DNA of 64,000 nucleotides, taken from Planctomycetaceae bacterium (lineage in GTDB: Bacteria > Planctomycetota > Planctomycetia > Planctomycetales > Planctomycetaceae). Each line of letters begins with the position of its first letter. Position 1 is the first letter of the stretch. Positions 27,513 to 38,159 of the stretch are shown piece after piece. The DNA lies in contig JANSXP010000012.1 of the NCBI GenBank assembly GCA_024742875.1, forward strand, positions 1 through 64,000, read 5' to 3'. The notes under the pieces were generated by a model. The model searched no databases, had not been told where the DNA came from, and saw only the letters and a program-made list of their open reading frames with translations. The position numbers were made by a program, and so were the translations under genes.

Positions 27513-29339
27513 CTATTCGGCCAGTTGCTCGTCTGCCCACGCACCCAGCGCGTCCTGCACTTCCTGCATCACGCTGATCGCCGCCCCTTTGGCCTGGTTC
27601 AGATCCACGCCGTCGGACAGATCCGACTGGCAGAAAAAGTAGAACTTGATCTTGGGTTCGGTTCCGGATGGACGACCGGCAATCTGAATGCGGACCGGCT
27701 GGTCGTCGTCAGACTTATAGAACAGCAGGTCGCCTTTAGGATCGGCGATCGTGCCTGTTTGCTCGCCGCCCGGAATGGCACAGCGTGTGCCGCTGGAATA
27801 GTCGGAAACCTCCACCAGCCGAATCGGACCAAACTGCGCTGGTGGACTGGTTCGCAGTGTCTGCATCAGACCATCGATTTTGGCTTTTCCGGTTGGACCG
27901 GTGCAGTAGATGGACTTCTGTGACTCCAGGTGAAATCCGTGCTCCGCATAGATTTCGTCCAGGCGATCAAGCAGCGTCATTCCGTCGGCTTTCAGTTCCG
28001 CCGCCAGTTCCAGTATGAACAGCGCGCCAATTGCTCCATCCTTGTCGCGGCAGTAGTTTCCGGCCAGAAAACCGATCGACTCTTCACAGCCAAACACAAA
28101 TTTCTCCGGGCCGTTCTCTTCGATGGTTTTGGCGATCCATTTGAAACCGACCAGCAGTTCGTGGAACGTGCGGGCTCCGTGACCGTCAACAACCGCCTTG
28201 ACCAGAGGCGTGGTCACCAGAGTTTCAATGACATAATGCTCGGGCGTCAGTTCACCGCGGTCTTTGAGCTTACGGATCAGATAATCGGCGATCAACACGC
28301 CCGTCTGGTTGCCTGTGATGGCCTCAAACTCGCCTCCGGCTTTGCGCACCATCACACCGAGGCGGTCGGCGTCAGGATCCGAAGCCAGAATCAGGTCGGC
28401 CGGGTTGTCCGTTTCCGCGATCCACTCCAGCACCGGGTCAAAGACTTCCAGCAGTTCCGGGTTGGGCAGATGTTGGGGAACATTGGGAAAATCCCCGTTG
28501 GGCTCGCGGTGTGGTTCAAAAATCTCCACGCCGTCGAATCCGGCCTGCTGCACAATCCGATAGATGGACGTCTCACCGACACCGTGCAGTGGTGTGAAGA
28601 CAGCATTGATGCCACGTGCCTGGGTCTGACTGAGGGCCACCACTTCGCCGATGTATTGTTCGTCAAGCTCAGCACCAATGACTTCGATCGCTCCGGAAGC
28701 CACCGCGTCGTCATAGTCCATCGCGGGAATGTCTTCCGCCGATTCCACATGCCCAATGATGCCGCGGTCGTGCGGGGCAATCACCTGAGCGCCCGTATTC
28801 CAGTAGGCCTTAAAGCCGTTGTCGGCGGGCGGATTGTGAGAGGCGGAGATCATCACGCCGATCTCACTGTTGAGATTGCGAACGGCAAACGACAGCTCCG
28901 GCGTCGCCCGATGGGCGTCAAACAGGTAGACCTTGATCCCGTGCGCGGCGAACGTCGTTGCCGTCAGACGGGCAAAATGCATCGAATTGTTCCGCGTGTC
29001 GCAGGTGACGACGGCTGACCCACCGCTCGTGACGCCGGACTCCCGCAGATAGCTGGCCAGTCCATGCGCCGACTCGGCAATCGTGCGATCGTTAATGGTG
29101 GCGGGCCCCAGTTCTCCCATTGGGCCACGACGTCCTCCAGTGCCGAACGGAATCGACGTCCAGAACATTTCGTCCAGCGACTTCCAGTCCTCGGCCGCCA
29201 CCAGTTCCAGAATGCGATCGTGGTACGCCGCCACGCACGGCTTGGAGAGCCAGTCCTGAACGTTGGCGGGCGTTTCGGCCGTCAAATGGCCGTCGGTCAA
29301 AGCGGTCTGGAGTTTGGCAACAGCTTCAGCAACTGTCAT
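27513..29339 (-). CDS. Phosphoglucomutase/phosphomannomutase-type phosphohexomutase
   Basis: 608 residues, the long form of the alpha-D-phosphohexomutase family. Motifs in order: WTSIPFGTGGRRG (phosphate loop), GVMISASHNPPADNG (catalytic phosphoserine in SASHNP), SDPDADRLGVMV (Mg-binding DPDADR), FVFGCEESIGFL (sugar-binding GCEES) and GRPSGTEPKIKFYF (phosphate-binding RPSGTEP). It interconverts glucose-1-phosphate and glucose-6-phosphate or the mannose analogues. A second, shorter member of the same family is at 59997. The ATG at 29339 gives the full N-terminal helix. Confidence 0.93.
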   Translation of the reverse strand: MTVAEAVAKLQTALTDGHLTAETPANVQDWLSKPCVAAYHDRILELVAAEDWKSLDEMFWTSIPFGTGGRRGPMGELGPATINDRTIAESAHGLASYLRESGVTSGGSAVVTCDTRNNSMHFARLTATTFAAHGIKVYLFDAHRATPELSFAVRNLNSEIGVMISASHNPPADNGFKAYWNTGAQVIAPHDRGIIGHVESAEDIPAMDYDDAVASGAIEVIGAELDEQYIGEVVALSQTQARGINAVFTPLHGVGETSIYRIVQQAGFDGVEIFEPHREPNGDFPNVPQHLPNPELLEVFDPVLEWIAETDNPADLILASDPDADRLGVMVRKAGGEFEAITGNQTGVLIADYLIRKLKDRGELTPEHYVIETLVTTPLVKAVVDGHGARTFHELLVGFKWIAKTIEENGPEKFVFGCEESIGFLAGNYCRDKDGAIGALFILELAAELKADGMTLLDRLDEIYAEHGFHLESQKSIYCTGPTGKAKIDGLMQTLRTSPPAQFGPIRLVEVSDYSSGTRCAIPGGEQTGTIADPKGDLLFYKSDDDQPVRIQIAGRPSGTEPKIKFYFFCQSDLSDGVDLNQAKGAAISVMQEVQDALGAWADEQLAE

Positions 29340-29589
29340 GTTCAGAAAACCTTCTTATCAGCGTTTCGGAGGAACGAACCGTTCTCAGGCGACAATGTGG
29401 CCTGGGGAGAATATGACATTTGGCACAGTGACAGCAGTCACTGCGACAGGCTCCAGAGTGCGGCATTGCCCGCGGCCCGCAAATGAGAATGATCACTTGG
29501 GGGATCCCTGAAATACGCACGAATGAGCGTTTCGCCGAAGTCTACCGTTTGACTTCTCGACTGTCACCGCAACATAATTTAGGGAGTCT

Positions 29590-30381
29590 TTGGCCGGTCC
29601 CCTGATTCCAGGCACCGGCCAGACCACCTTTCACAAAGTCCATTCCCGTCCCACACCCGTGGGAACCCAACATACTCACGACTTCACACACTCTCCGCTT
29701 CTCCCACCTTTTGCTTCAGGAAACCACCTGAGTTCCGGTCTGCCTCAATCATCATCGCCACCCCGACCGCCTGTGGTGGGCATTCTTGGTGGCGTTGGTT
29801 CCGGTAAATCGTCGGTCGTTCGTCATGTCACGGATCTGCAGTTGCAGATTGTGGATGCCGACCGGATCGGCCACGAGATCCTGCTTCGCGACGACATCAA
29901 ATCCAAGTTGCGGGCGGCTTTCGGTGACACGATTTTTACTGACAATGAAGTGAACCGCTCTCACCTGGCAAAGCTTGTGTTCGGCGATTCGGAAGAACAC
30001 ACATCCAACAGAACAACACTCAACGACATCGTTCATCCGGCCATTCGCCGGGAAATCCATCATCAAATTGACTCGGCCTCCATGGACCTGGATGCCGTCA
30101 TTCTGGATGCAGCCTTGTTGCTGGAGGGCAACTGGGACGCTCATTGCGATTGGCTCATCTTCGTCGACACCCCCAGAGAAACCAGAATCCAACGCGTGAT
30201 TGAACATCGCGGCTGGACGGCCGACGAACTTAAGCGTCGGGAATCGTCTCAAACGAGCATCGCCGTCAAACGTGATCGGGCCGATTTCGTGGTGGATAAC
30301 TCCGGCTCTCTGTCAGACTCCGCCCAGCAGATGAAACGTGTCCTGCAGACCATCGTTCGTGGTGGCAGCCCGCAGCAGTAA
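29590..30381 (+). CDS. coaE: Dephospho-CoA kinase
   Basis: P-loop kinase that makes coenzyme A: VGILGGVGSGKSS (Walker A) preceded by VV, DADRIGHEIL (adenine/CoA contact), VHPAIRREI, AALLLEGNWD and FVDTPRETRIQRVIEHRGW. The core starts near 29773. The frame contains no ATG before the P-loop, so the start must be a TTG at 29590, a GTG at 29659, or GTG at 29773/29776; an N-terminal extension of up to 63 residues is low-complexity, Pro/Ser/His-rich and probably not conserved. An AGGGAG sequence at 29581-29586 is close to the TTG. I give the longest form; the family norm (about 200 residues) favours a later start. Confidence 0.85.
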   Translation: MAGPLIPGTGQTTFHKVHSRPTPVGTQHTHDFTHSPLLPPFASGNHLSSGLPQSSSPPRPPVVGILGGVGSGKSSVVRHVTDLQLQIVDADRIGHEILLRDDIKSKLRAAFGDTIFTDNEVNRSHLAKLVFGDSEEHTSNRTTLNDIVHPAIRREIHHQIDSASMDLDAVILDAALLLEGNWDAHCDWLIFVDTPRETRIQRVIEHRGWTADELKRRESSQTSIAVKRDRADFVVDNSGSLSDSAQQMKRVLQTIVRGGSPQQ

Positions 30382-30617
30382 TGTGACACATTTGTCTGAA
30401 GGCGGCGTTCTGAACCCAGTGTTGTGAAGGCGCTGTCTTTGACATCTGAAACCTCGCACCTCCACCTCACATTCGCCGCAAAAAACCAATCAGCATATCC
30501 CTTTCCCCGGCACGCCTGCTCCCAGGACAAAATTGCCTCAAGCCCCCAATCACCCTTCAGCATTCTTCGTCCTTCGTTCATCCCCCATCGGACCTCCCTT
30601 CGGAAACTTCCTCTGTC

Positions 30618-31973
30618 ATGACTTCCAGGAACTCAAACGGCGATCGCCCGGATCCACCAGAAGACAGCCGCAAATCGGCGGCGGAATCCTTTGCCCCCTC
30701 CAAAGTGGCGGAATTCAACATCGCCGACCTGCAGCGGATGTCAATGACAGAACTGCTGGAGATCGCGGCGCAGGAACAGCTCACCGAGTTCAACGGCCTG
30801 AAGAAGCAGGATCTGATCTTCAAGATTCTGAAAGAACGCACCCGCATGAGCGGGCTGATGTTTGGAGAGGGCACGCTCGAAATTCTGCCCGACGGATTCG
30901 GTTTTCTCCGCAGCCCCGACTACCACTACCTGCCATGCCCGGATGACATCTACGTCAGCCCCAGCCAGATCCGGCGTTTCGGGCTGCGAACCGGAGCCAC
31001 GGTCGCCGGACAGATTCGCCCGCCCAAGGAAAACGAACGCTATTTCGCCCTGCTGCGCGTGGAAGCCATCAATGGCGAAGATCCCAATCTGCTCACCGCC
31101 AAGGTGTTCTTTGACGACCTGACGCCTCTGCACCCCGAACATCGGCTGCTGCTGGCAGACAAATCGCCGCACCTGAGCACACGCATTGTGGATCTGATTG
31201 CCCCCATTGGACTGGGGCAGCGGGGGTTGATTGTGTCTCCGCCGCGTGCGGGAAAAACGGTTCTGCTGCAGCAGATGGCCGATGCCGTCCAGCAGAACCA
31301 CCCGGATGCCTACGTCATTGTCCTGCTCATTGACGAACGCCCCGAAGAAGTCACCGACATGGAGCGCAAGCTCAAAAGTGCCAACTGCGAGGTCGTCAGC
31401 AGCACATTTGATGAACCCACGTCGCGACACATTCAGGTGTCGGAAATGGTCATCGAAAAGGCCAAACGGATGGTTGAGTACGGCCACGACGTGATCATTT
31501 TTCTGGATTCCATCACAAGGCTCGCCCGCGCCTGGAATACCGAGGTCCCCAACTCCGGAAAAATCCTCTCCGGTGGTGTGGACGCGAATGCCCTGCAGAA
31601 TCCCAAGCGGTTTTTTGGAGCGGCCCGGTGCGTGGAAGAAGGTGGCAGCCTGACCATCATCGCGACAGCACTGGTGGACACCGGCAGCCGCATGGATGAA
31701 GTGATCTTTGAGGAATTTAAAGGGACGGGCAACACCGAGCTGCACCTGGACCGCCGTATGGTCGAAAAACGTGTCTGGCCGGCAATCGACGTGAACCGTT
31801 CCGGCACCCGCCGGGAAGAGCTGCTGATGAATGAGGACGAGCTGCAGCTGGTCTGGGCCGTGCGTCGCGTCCTCAATGACATGAATCCGGTGGAGGCCAT
31901 GGAGCTGCTGGTCAATCGGATGAAGAAGACTAAGACCAACGAAGAATTTCTGATGACACTCAACCTCGACTGA
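30618..31973 (+). CDS. rho: Transcription termination factor Rho
   Basis: 451 residues. A short Arg/Asp/Pro-rich N-terminus, the Rho_N helix bundle ([36 protein letters not shown]), an RNA-binding cold-shock-like domain ([42 protein letters not shown]), then the RecA-like ATPase with PPRAGKT (Walker A), [37 protein letters not shown] and [12 protein letters not shown]. The hexameric helicase ends transcripts that are not translated. ribH and nusB follow on the same strand. Confidence 0.97.
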   Translation: MTSRNSNGDRPDPPEDSRKSAAESFAPSKVAEFNIADLQRMSMTELLEIAAQEQLTEFNGLKKQDLIFKILKERTRMSGLMFGEGTLEILPDGFGFLRSPDYHYLPCPDDIYVSPSQIRRFGLRTGATVAGQIRPPKENERYFALLRVEAINGEDPNLLTAKVFFDDLTPLHPEHRLLLADKSPHLSTRIVDLIAPIGLGQRGLIVSPPRAGKTVLLQQMADAVQQNHPDAYVIVLLIDERPEEVTDMERKLKSANCEVVSSTFDEPTSRHIQVSEMVIEKAKRMVEYGHDVIIFLDSITRLARAWNTEVPNSGKILSGGVDANALQNPKRFFGAARCVEEGGSLTIIATALVDTGSRMDEVIFEEFKGTGNTELHLDRRMVEKRVWPAIDVNRSGTRREELLMNEDELQLVWAVRRVLNDMNPVEAMELLVNRMKKTKTNEEFLMTLNLD

Positions 31974-32040
31974 TCGGGCCACTGCCTGACTACGCGTGTC
32001 TTCACACTCTCACCTCAAGCCATTTCCCATTCCTGTCGCC

Positions 32041-32508
32041 ATGACCAACACCATTCAGGGACAACTCGTGTGTCCCAACGAACCTGTCGCCATCGTCGTC
32101 TCCCGTTTTAACGATCTGATCACCGGTCGGCTGGTGGATGGTGCTGTGGGTACCATCGAACGACACGGCGGTAACCGCGAGAAAGTGGACGTGGTGCATG
32201 TCCCCGGATCTTTCGAAATTCCACTGGCAGCCAAAGCGCTGGCGGAATCCGGACGCTACAAAGCCGTCATCTGCGTCGGTGCCGTAATTCAGGGATCCAC
32301 AACCCACCACGAATACATCAACAGCCAGGTGGCCGCCGGCATTATGTCCATCACCCAGAATACGGGCGTGCCGGTCACATTTGGCGTGATTACCTGCGAG
32401 TCCATGGAGCAGGCGCTCGATCGTGCTGGCGGAAAGGTGGGCAACAAGGGAGAAGAGGCGACGCTCGCCGCCATTGAAATGATGAACCTGCTGCCACGCA
32501 TTCGGTAG
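32041..32508 (+). CDS. ribH: 6,7-dimethyl-8-ribityllumazine synthase
   Basis: 155 residues. Family motifs: AIVVSRFNDLITGRLVDGA (substrate pyrimidine site), VDVVHVPGSFEIPLAAKAL, VICVGAVIQGSTTHHEYINSQVAAGIM (catalytic His region) and VPVTFGVITCESMEQALDRAG. It condenses 3,4-dihydroxybutanone-4-phosphate with 5-amino-6-ribitylaminouracil in riboflavin synthesis, probably as an icosahedral or pentameric shell. An in-frame ATG-like start at 31996 would add 15 residues; the ATG at 32041 fits the family. nusB begins about 100 nt later, a common neighbour of ribH. Confidence 0.96.
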   Translation: MTNTIQGQLVCPNEPVAIVVSRFNDLITGRLVDGAVGTIERHGGNREKVDVVHVPGSFEIPLAAKALAESGRYKAVICVGAVIQGSTTHHEYINSQVAAGIMSITQNTGVPVTFGVITCESMEQALDRAGGKVGNKGEEATLAAIEMMNLLPRIR

Positions 32509-32609
32509 CGCGACCGCTGCTATAAAGTGGTCACTTCCCGCTGCCGTGTATGCGTCAGCAAACCAACATTGCCGCACATTGCCCTGAAGTCTGTTTGCCA
32601 GAGAAACCT

Positions 32610-33047
32610 ATGGCCGGTCGAAATGATGCACGCCGCTGCGTGCTGCAAATGCTCTATCTTGTGGATCAAAATCCCGATGCGGACATCCACTGGATTCGCT
32701 CGTCGATGGAAACGGAACTGGGCGAGGACGATGTCTTTGGCTTTGGCTGGTCGCTGTTTACCGGTATTCGTGAGCAGCAGGACGAGCTAAACGGCCGTAT
32801 TTCGGCGGCCGCCAGCAACTGGCGGGTTGATCGCATGGCTCCGACGGACCGCAATGTCCTGAGACTTGGCCTGTTCGAGATGGAGCATGTCGGCACACCG
32901 GCCGCGGTGGTGCTGAATGAATGCATTGAACTGGCACGCGAGTTTGGCACGGAAAACTCGCCCTCTTTTGTCAATGGCATCCTGGACAAACTGGCCCCCG
33001 CGCAAAATGACGAGACATCCCCGGGGAATCAGTCAGTCGTCGGATAG
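32610..33047 (+). CDS. nusB: Transcription antitermination factor NusB
   Basis: 145 residues, all-helical. RNDARRCVLQMLYLVDQNP opens the family; then VFGFGWSLFTGIREQQDELN, NWRVDRMAPTDRNVLRLGLFEM and VGTPAAVVLNECIELAREFGTENSPSFVNGILDKLA, which hold the signature residues. NusB binds NusE and boxA RNA in rRNA antitermination. I prefer the ATG at 32610 over an earlier one at 32550 because the first helix begins there. Confidence 0.95.
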   Translation: MAGRNDARRCVLQMLYLVDQNPDADIHWIRSSMETELGEDDVFGFGWSLFTGIREQQDELNGRISAAASNWRVDRMAPTDRNVLRLGLFEMEHVGTPAAVVLNECIELAREFGTENSPSFVNGILDKLAPAQNDETSPGNQSVVG

Positions 33048-33141
33048 GAGTCACGGTGGGCGGCAAATAAGATTGATCCACTCAGACGTTTGGTGCGTTG
33101 AGCGTAATGTCACAACCAGATTCCCTCAGGACAGGAACAAG

Positions 33142-33444
33142 ATGCTGTTCACCATCGTGCCCATCTTCATCGTTATCATCTCCTGCCTCGTGTTCGCCGG
33201 ATTCCTCTTCAACTTTGTGACGATTTTTCGCGGGCATCGGCAGGTGCGGCAGTTCACGTCAGAAATGCTCGATGCAGCTCGCAGAGAACAGTCACAGCCC
33301 GAGTCACCCCGACGTTCCGTCGATTCTGATGGTGGCTATGCGTGCGTCAACTGCGGGGCTTCGCTCGGGGTCAACACGGAAGTTTCGCCCAGTGGCGATT
33401 TTAAGTGTCAGTACTGCAACAGCTGGTCCAACGTGAATCAGTAA
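33142..33444 (+). CDS. Small membrane protein with C-terminal zinc ribbon
   Basis: 100 residues. One N-terminal membrane helix (MLFTIVPIFIVIISCLVFAGFLFNFV), a basic linker, then YACVNCGASLGVNTEVSPSGDFKCQYCNSW, with a CxxC pair at each end and the spacing of a zinc ribbon. Unknown function; such proteins often handle nucleic acid or protein contacts at the membrane. A longer upstream frame overlaps nusB, but the helix begins at 33142. Convergent with the Rieske gene, 53 nt away. Confidence 0.75.
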   Translation: MLFTIVPIFIVIISCLVFAGFLFNFVTIFRGHRQVRQFTSEMLDAARREQSQPESPRRSVDSDGGYACVNCGASLGVNTEVSPSGDFKCQYCNSWSNVNQ

Positions 33445-33497
33445 CAGGCCTTCCACGGCAGCGTTCAACGGCTCGAACCGCCATCCACGACCGCACA

Positions 33498-34034
33498 TCA
33501 GCCGGCGGGGGGCGTGCGAATGCCGGTCGCCACCAGTCGGCCGTTCCGCTGTTCCATCACGACCTCGGACAGCCCGGTTCGCGGCGGCCCGGCAAGCGGC
33601 ATGCCATCGCTGAGGGAAAAAGCGCCCTTGTGACACGGGCAGTTCAGCGTCCCCTTTTCCACATCCGGCACCACCGGGCATGCCAGGTGGGTGCACTTCT
33701 GCGTATACGCGACGATTCCCTCCGCTGTGCGAATCAACAGACAGGGCGTGTGTTCATCGGGAAAATGAAACAACAGCGCATCGCCGGGACCCAGGTCGTC
33801 GGCCGCCGCCACATCGAGTGGCCCGTATTCCGTCAACTGCCCCGCGGTCGCAGCTGGAGCCACCAGCTGCAGGCCGAGCTGTCCACAGGCCATAGCGCCA
33901 CCGGCGACTGCGGCGCCCGCCACAAACTGCCGCCGCGTCTGCTTTGCCTCTTCTGCCGTATCAATCGGGAACTGCCGCTGCCAGGCAGACGTGGAGGGAC
34001 GGCCATCCGGATTTTTGGATTCAGGGCCCTTCAT
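33498..34034 (-). CDS. Rieske [2Fe-2S] protein with Tat signal, nitrate reductase partner
   Basis: 178 residues. Near residue 33 is [15 protein letters not shown], a twin-arginine signal followed by a hydrophobic stretch. The C-terminal Rieske fold has CTHLAC (Cys114, His116) and CPCHKG (Cys132, His135), plus Cys119 and Cys134 at the places that form the disulfide in bc1-type, higher-potential Rieske proteins. Electrons could pass between the NarI-like subunit and the other clusters. The start overlaps the stop of the ferredoxin-subunit gene (ATGA), so they are translationally coupled. The Tat signal implies a periplasmic site, at odds with a cytoplasmic catalytic subunit; see findings. Confidence 0.92.
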   Translation of the reverse strand: MKGPESKNPDGRPSTSAWQRQFPIDTAEEAKQTRRQFVAGAAVAGGAMACGQLGLQLVAPAATAGQLTEYGPLDVAAADDLGPGDALLFHFPDEHTPCLLIRTAEGIVAYTQKCTHLACPVVPDVEKGTLNCPCHKGAFSLSDGMPLAGPPRTGLSEVVMEQRNGRLVATGIRTPPAG

Positions 34035-34666
34035 GCCATGGCCTCCTCAAACAGACCGTCCATCATCAGGTCTTCGACAGGATCCGTCTCCAAATGATCG
34101 GTCACCAGCAACGGTTCGCCGGAGTCATGCCTGGGAACCAGCATGTTGACTTTGGTGCGAATCCCCTGAGCGCCAAACTGGAATTCGTTGACTGGCTGAG
34201 AATTGGGCCGCAGTCGGGCAATTTCTTCGCGTGTACCGAAGAACAGACACTGACTGGGGCAGACGGACGCACACATCGGCTTTTTGCCTTCGGACGTGCG
34301 GTCGTAGCACATGTCACACTTCATCATCAGCTCTATGCCCGTCACCTCCACTTTGGGCACACCAAACGGGCAGGCCAGGCCACAGTTATTGCAGCCGATG
34401 CAGCGTTCTTTGCGGGCCGACTGAACCACACCATCGGGCGTCTTTTTGATGGCGTCGGCCGGACACACTTCCGCACAGGTCGGTGAATCACAATGCATAC
34501 AGATCACCGGCGCAGTCTGCGGACTGCTGGGCCGATCTGTGTACTCCAGGTGAATCATGGCCGTGCCCTTGTGCGTGTCGCATTCTGAACACGCCTGCAC
34601 ACACGCTTCACACCCAATGCAGCGATTGGGATCCATGAAAAACTCGAGCTCTGCGGGAACCGCCAT
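34031..34666 (-). CDS. Four-cluster [4Fe-4S] ferredoxin subunit of the nitrate reductase
   Basis: 211 residues. Four Cys blocks: [40 protein letters not shown] and CDMC with CASVCP, the DmsB/NarH-like pattern for four cubane clusters in a chain. It has no signal peptide. It sits between the catalytic gene (43 nt upstream) and the Rieske gene (4-bp overlap) and most likely wires the Mo active site to the Rieske and membrane partners. The ATG at 34666 leads directly into the first Cys block; the longer open frame upstream overlaps nasA. Confidence 0.92.
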   Translation of the reverse strand: MAVPAELEFFMDPNRCIGCEACVQACSECDTHKGTAMIHLEYTDRPSSPQTAPVICMHCDSPTCAEVCPADAIKKTPDGVVQSARKERCIGCNNCGLACPFGVPKVEVTGIELMMKCDMCYDRTSEGKKPMCASVCPSQCLFFGTREEIARLRPNSQPVNEFQFGAQGIRTKVNMLVPRHDSGEPLLVTDHLETDPVEDLMMDGLFEEAMA

Positions 34667-34709
34667 GGCAATTTCTGAAACGAAACAAACGGAGAAACGT
34701 TGATAGCAA

Positions 34710-37001
34710 CTAAGTGGAGATGATGTTGAGCGCGGGGACCGGATGCTGACGCGGTTCGACCTCGTCCTCGTAGTGAGGCGGGCAATCGGCGGCAAACACC
34801 CGACAGGCACACACTTTGAATTCCGGGATTTTGGAGATGGGGTCCTGAGCAGAGATGGTGCAGCGATTGGCGCTGCGTTTGCCCGGCCAGTGATACGGCA
34901 CAAACACGGTGTCCGGCCGAATGGTCCGCACGACCTGAGCTTTGAGCGTCACCGAACTGCGGCGTGTCTCCACGGTCGTCCAGCCACCGTCCGTAACACC
35001 CAGTTTCTCGGCCAGCTGCGGATGAATTTCGATGAGCGGTTCCGGGTACTGATCCATCAGCGGGCCGATACGACGTGTTTGTGTTCCCGACAGAAACTGC
35101 GACACCACGCGACCAGTTGTGAGGATCACCGGAAAGTTCTCATCCGTGACTTCCGCCGGAGGTCGATGTTCGCTGATCAGAAAGCGAGCCCGGCCGTCCG
35201 GGAAATAGAACGGACCAGCGCCTTTGGCCACGGGATTGACAGACCCCGGCTCAAACATGCGGGGCGTACCCGGGTGATCGTCTTCCGGACACGGCCAGAA
35301 GACGCCTCCCTGCGCGTCAATTTTTTCGTACGTGATCCCTGAGTAGTCAGCCGTGCCGCCGCGTGATGCCCGCCGCAGTTCGTTGAAGATCTGCCGCGGC
35401 GACTCAAACTGAAATCCGGTCGGGCGGTCCAGCGCTCGGGCCAGATCCTGTACGATCTTCCAGTCCTGTTGCGCGTCACCGGGAGGCTCCACTGCCTTGT
35501 TAATGCGGATCACGCGGCCTTCAATCTGCGTCACCACTCCTTCGTCTTCTTCCTGCAGTGAGCCTGGCAATACGACATCCGCGTGCCGGGCCGTCTCACT
35601 CATAAAGAAGTCGATGCTCGCCATAAACTCCAGCTTGTCTAAAGCAGCACCAACAAACTCGTTATCCGGCAGACTGACTTTCGGGTTGAAGCACAGCGTG
35701 AGCAGCAGCTTGATTTCTCCGGCATGGATCTTCCGCATCATCTCATAGCAGTCGACCCCCGGGCCGGGCAGTTCCCGTTCCTCCACTCCCCAGATTTTGG
35801 AAATGTGGGCCCGATGCTCCGGGTTGCTGATGTCCCGCGCGCCGGGCAGTTGATCACACTTCTGCCCGTGTTCCCGCCCGCCCTGTCCGTTGGCCTGTCC
35901 CGTGATGGTGGCATAGCCGCAGTTTTTGCGACCAATCCGACCAGAGGCCAGCACGATATTGATGGCCCCCAGGCAGTTCTCTACGCCATTGCTGTGATGC
36001 TCAATGCCTCGTGCGTGCAGCAGGAAGCTTTTGGAGGCCTGCCCCCAAAGTTCGGCCGCCTGCATCAGTTTCTTCTGAGAGACGCCACACTCTTTCGCCG
36101 TGCGATCGAGCGTCCACTGATCCACATGTTCAGCCAGTTTGTCGAAGCCCGTGGTATGCTGCTCGATGAAGTTATGGTCGATCCAGTCCCGCTCAATCAT
36201 GATTCGCAGCACGCCGTTGAACAGCGCCGCGTCACGACCAGGACGAATCGGCAAAAACACATCGGCCGTCCGGGCAATGGGGGTGATGCGGGGATCAACC
36301 ACAATCACTTTGGCGCCCATCTCGCGCGCCTGCCAGACGTAGTTGGTTGTGATGGGCGCACACTCAGCAATGTTGGCCCCCGAGATCCAGACCACGTCAG
36401 TGCCCACGATGTCGTCCCAGGCATTGGCCGCCCGGTCGACACCAAACGCTTTCTTATTGGCCGCTGCGGCACTCACCATGCACAGTCGCCCGTTGTAATC
36501 GATATAAGGTGTCTGCAGGCACACGCGTGCAAACTTGCCCATCAGGTACGCTTTTTCGGTCGTCAGGCTGGCTCCGCTGAGCACACCCACCGCCTCAGGA
36601 CCGTAGGCCTGCTGCACTCGTCGAATCTCAGCCGCCACACGATCGATGGCCTGCTGATAATCCAGCGGACGAAAACCTCCGCTGGCTGTGGCATCCCGCT
36701 GCAGCGCGGTTTCCAGCCGGTCCCGGTGCCCCCCCTGCAGATAGCGCTTCACCCCCTTGGGACACAGCATGCCTTCATTGAATGGGAAATCGTATCGTGG
36801 TTCGAAACCGATGACGCGATTGTCCTTGACCTTCAGCGTGATGCCGCACTGCTGACCGCAAAAGCAGCAGTGAGTGTCGACGTGCTTATCCGGCACATCG
36901 ATCGCGTCCTGAGACGGCGCCTCGTTGAAGGCCAGGTGCGGGCCAAACTGATCGATCGTCCCCAGCAGATTTTCAGGTTCTTGCGCCACGTCAGGATCCA
37001 C
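34710..37001 (-). CDS. nasA: Assimilatory nitrate reductase catalytic subunit (molybdopterin)
   Basis: 763 residues, Mo-bis-MGD family of the NasA/NarB type. [4Fe-4S] ligands Cys45, Cys48, Cys52 and Cys80 ([14 protein letters not shown]); the Mo ligand is probably Cys174 in [18 protein letters not shown]. Other family blocks are [52 protein letters not shown] and [21 protein letters not shown]. No Tat signal, so cytoplasmic. It should reduce nitrate to nitrite. The start is GTG at 37001, which overlaps the stop of the membrane-subunit gene by 11 bp; a later GTG at 36989 is possible. Confidence 0.93.
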   Translation of the reverse strand: MDPDVAQEPENLLGTIDQFGPHLAFNEAPSQDAIDVPDKHVDTHCCFCGQQCGITLKVKDNRVIGFEPRYDFPFNEGMLCPKGVKRYLQGGHRDRLETALQRDATASGGFRPLDYQQAIDRVAAEIRRVQQAYGPEAVGVLSGASLTTEKAYLMGKFARVCLQTPYIDYNGRLCMVSAAAANKKAFGVDRAANAWDDIVGTDVVWISGANIAECAPITTNYVWQAREMGAKVIVVDPRITPIARTADVFLPIRPGRDAALFNGVLRIMIERDWIDHNFIEQHTTGFDKLAEHVDQWTLDRTAKECGVSQKKLMQAAELWGQASKSFLLHARGIEHHSNGVENCLGAINIVLASGRIGRKNCGYATITGQANGQGGREHGQKCDQLPGARDISNPEHRAHISKIWGVEERELPGPGVDCYEMMRKIHAGEIKLLLTLCFNPKVSLPDNEFVGAALDKLEFMASIDFFMSETARHADVVLPGSLQEEDEGVVTQIEGRVIRINKAVEPPGDAQQDWKIVQDLARALDRPTGFQFESPRQIFNELRRASRGGTADYSGITYEKIDAQGGVFWPCPEDDHPGTPRMFEPGSVNPVAKGAGPFYFPDGRARFLISEHRPPAEVTDENFPVILTTGRVVSQFLSGTQTRRIGPLMDQYPEPLIEIHPQLAEKLGVTDGGWTTVETRRSSVTLKAQVVRTIRPDTVFVPYHWPGKRSANRCTISAQDPISKIPEFKVCACRVFAADCPPHYEDEVEPRQHPVPALNIIST

Positions 37002-38061
37002 TCACGTTTGCATTTTGTGACCAGCGAGACGTCTGGCACAGGACCAGAGCCGCTCGTCGACACTGAGGACAGATGAATTGGTAGTGCTGTTGGTCGGTTG
37101 TCCGGGAGGATTGCTCCGCCATCTCATAACGGTACCCGAGCGTTTGCTGCACGTGCATCAGATCGTCAATCTGTCGCCGATCGGCGAACTCCTGGCCACA
37201 CCTGTGACACGTAACGGCCCCGGAAACAGGATATTCATACTCACAGATCATGTGGGCCAGTTTCAGGCTTCGCTGGGGAATGTGCAGCAGCTTGCTGTAG
37301 GGGAGCCACAGCAGCGTTAGACAGACTACCACCATATGAAAGCCAGCGATCACACTGTGAAATCGCCCGCCCAGAAACGCATAACTGACCGTCAGAAGCA
37401 GCCCGGAAACCGCAATCGACAGTAGAGCGAGTAGTGGCAGAATGTCGTACACGAACGTCTGCACGGCCGCGTCGCCCCGATCCCGCCAGCGGCGCACGAC
37501 GGCGACCGTACATCCCGTCAGTACCGGGATGGCGGCCCACACAAGTGCATGAAACGCGACGAACGCAATCACTCCGTTGACCGGAATGGTGGCGACATGG
37601 ATCCCAAAATTCATCACACGATACGACGACAGGTCCTCAGGCGGAGTTTCAAACCAGACCCAGCCGAACACCAGCGGTACAACGGTCGCCAGGGCCATGA
37701 GACAGCCAACCATGACAGGCCAGTGCGCAGCCCAGCGGTTCCAGCCACGCCGGGCCACAAATCGATTGGCAGCAAAATAGTCCAGACAGCGACGCAGCAG
37801 ATGAGCACACATCCGAAAACGCTGGCGTGACTGCCACACGGCTCGCCCCGCCTGACGATACACCTTCGCCGTGGCCGGACGATGCATCCACACGACCATG
37901 CGATAAACAGTGAGGGCAAGCGACAGAACCAGCGCCTGGGCATAGACGAAAAGCGCGCGGTCAAACTCCAGCAGCACCCAGCCTGTCAGCACCACAGCTC
38001 CCGCCAGCACCGCCGTGGCGACACCAGCCAGTGACGCACGTTGAAAACTGGGATCAGACAT
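36991..38061 (-). CDS. NarI-like membrane subunit, probable quinol-oxidising anchor
   Basis: 356 residues with about six membrane helices ([123 protein letters not shown]). His in [17 protein letters not shown] and LLHIP match the pattern of a di-haem NarI-type cytochrome b. The tail has CHRCG and CPQC, a zinc-ribbon-like pair not found in NarI. It would feed quinol electrons to the nitrate reductase. Start ATG at 38061 follows 98 nt after nirBD on the same strand; the end overlaps the nasA start. Confidence 0.82.
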   Translation of the reverse strand: MSDPSFQRASLAGVATAVLAGAVVLTGWVLLEFDRALFVYAQALVLSLALTVYRMVVWMHRPATAKVYRQAGRAVWQSRQRFRMCAHLLRRCLDYFAANRFVARRGWNRWAAHWPVMVGCLMALATVVPLVFGWVWFETPPEDLSSYRVMNFGIHVATIPVNGVIAFVAFHALVWAAIPVLTGCTVAVVRRWRDRGDAAVQTFVYDILPLLALLSIAVSGLLLTVSYAFLGGRFHSVIAGFHMVVVCLTLLWLPYSKLLHIPQRSLKLAHMICEYEYPVSGAVTCHRCGQEFADRRQIDDLMHVQQTLGYRYEMAEQSSRTTDQQHYQFICPQCRRAALVLCQTSRWSQNANVSGS

Positions 38062-38159
38062 AGGCAGGCGGGGGTTAACGTTGGGTTCGTCGGACAAACG
38101 ATGTGGCCTCAAAAGGGCAATGGATTCGCTGCATGAGCGATTCTGGTTCGTCCAGCACG

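Noticed and set aside
35724-37076. 450-codon plus-strand frame across nasA
   Set aside because: Antisense shadow of the molybdopterin subunit; no family features.
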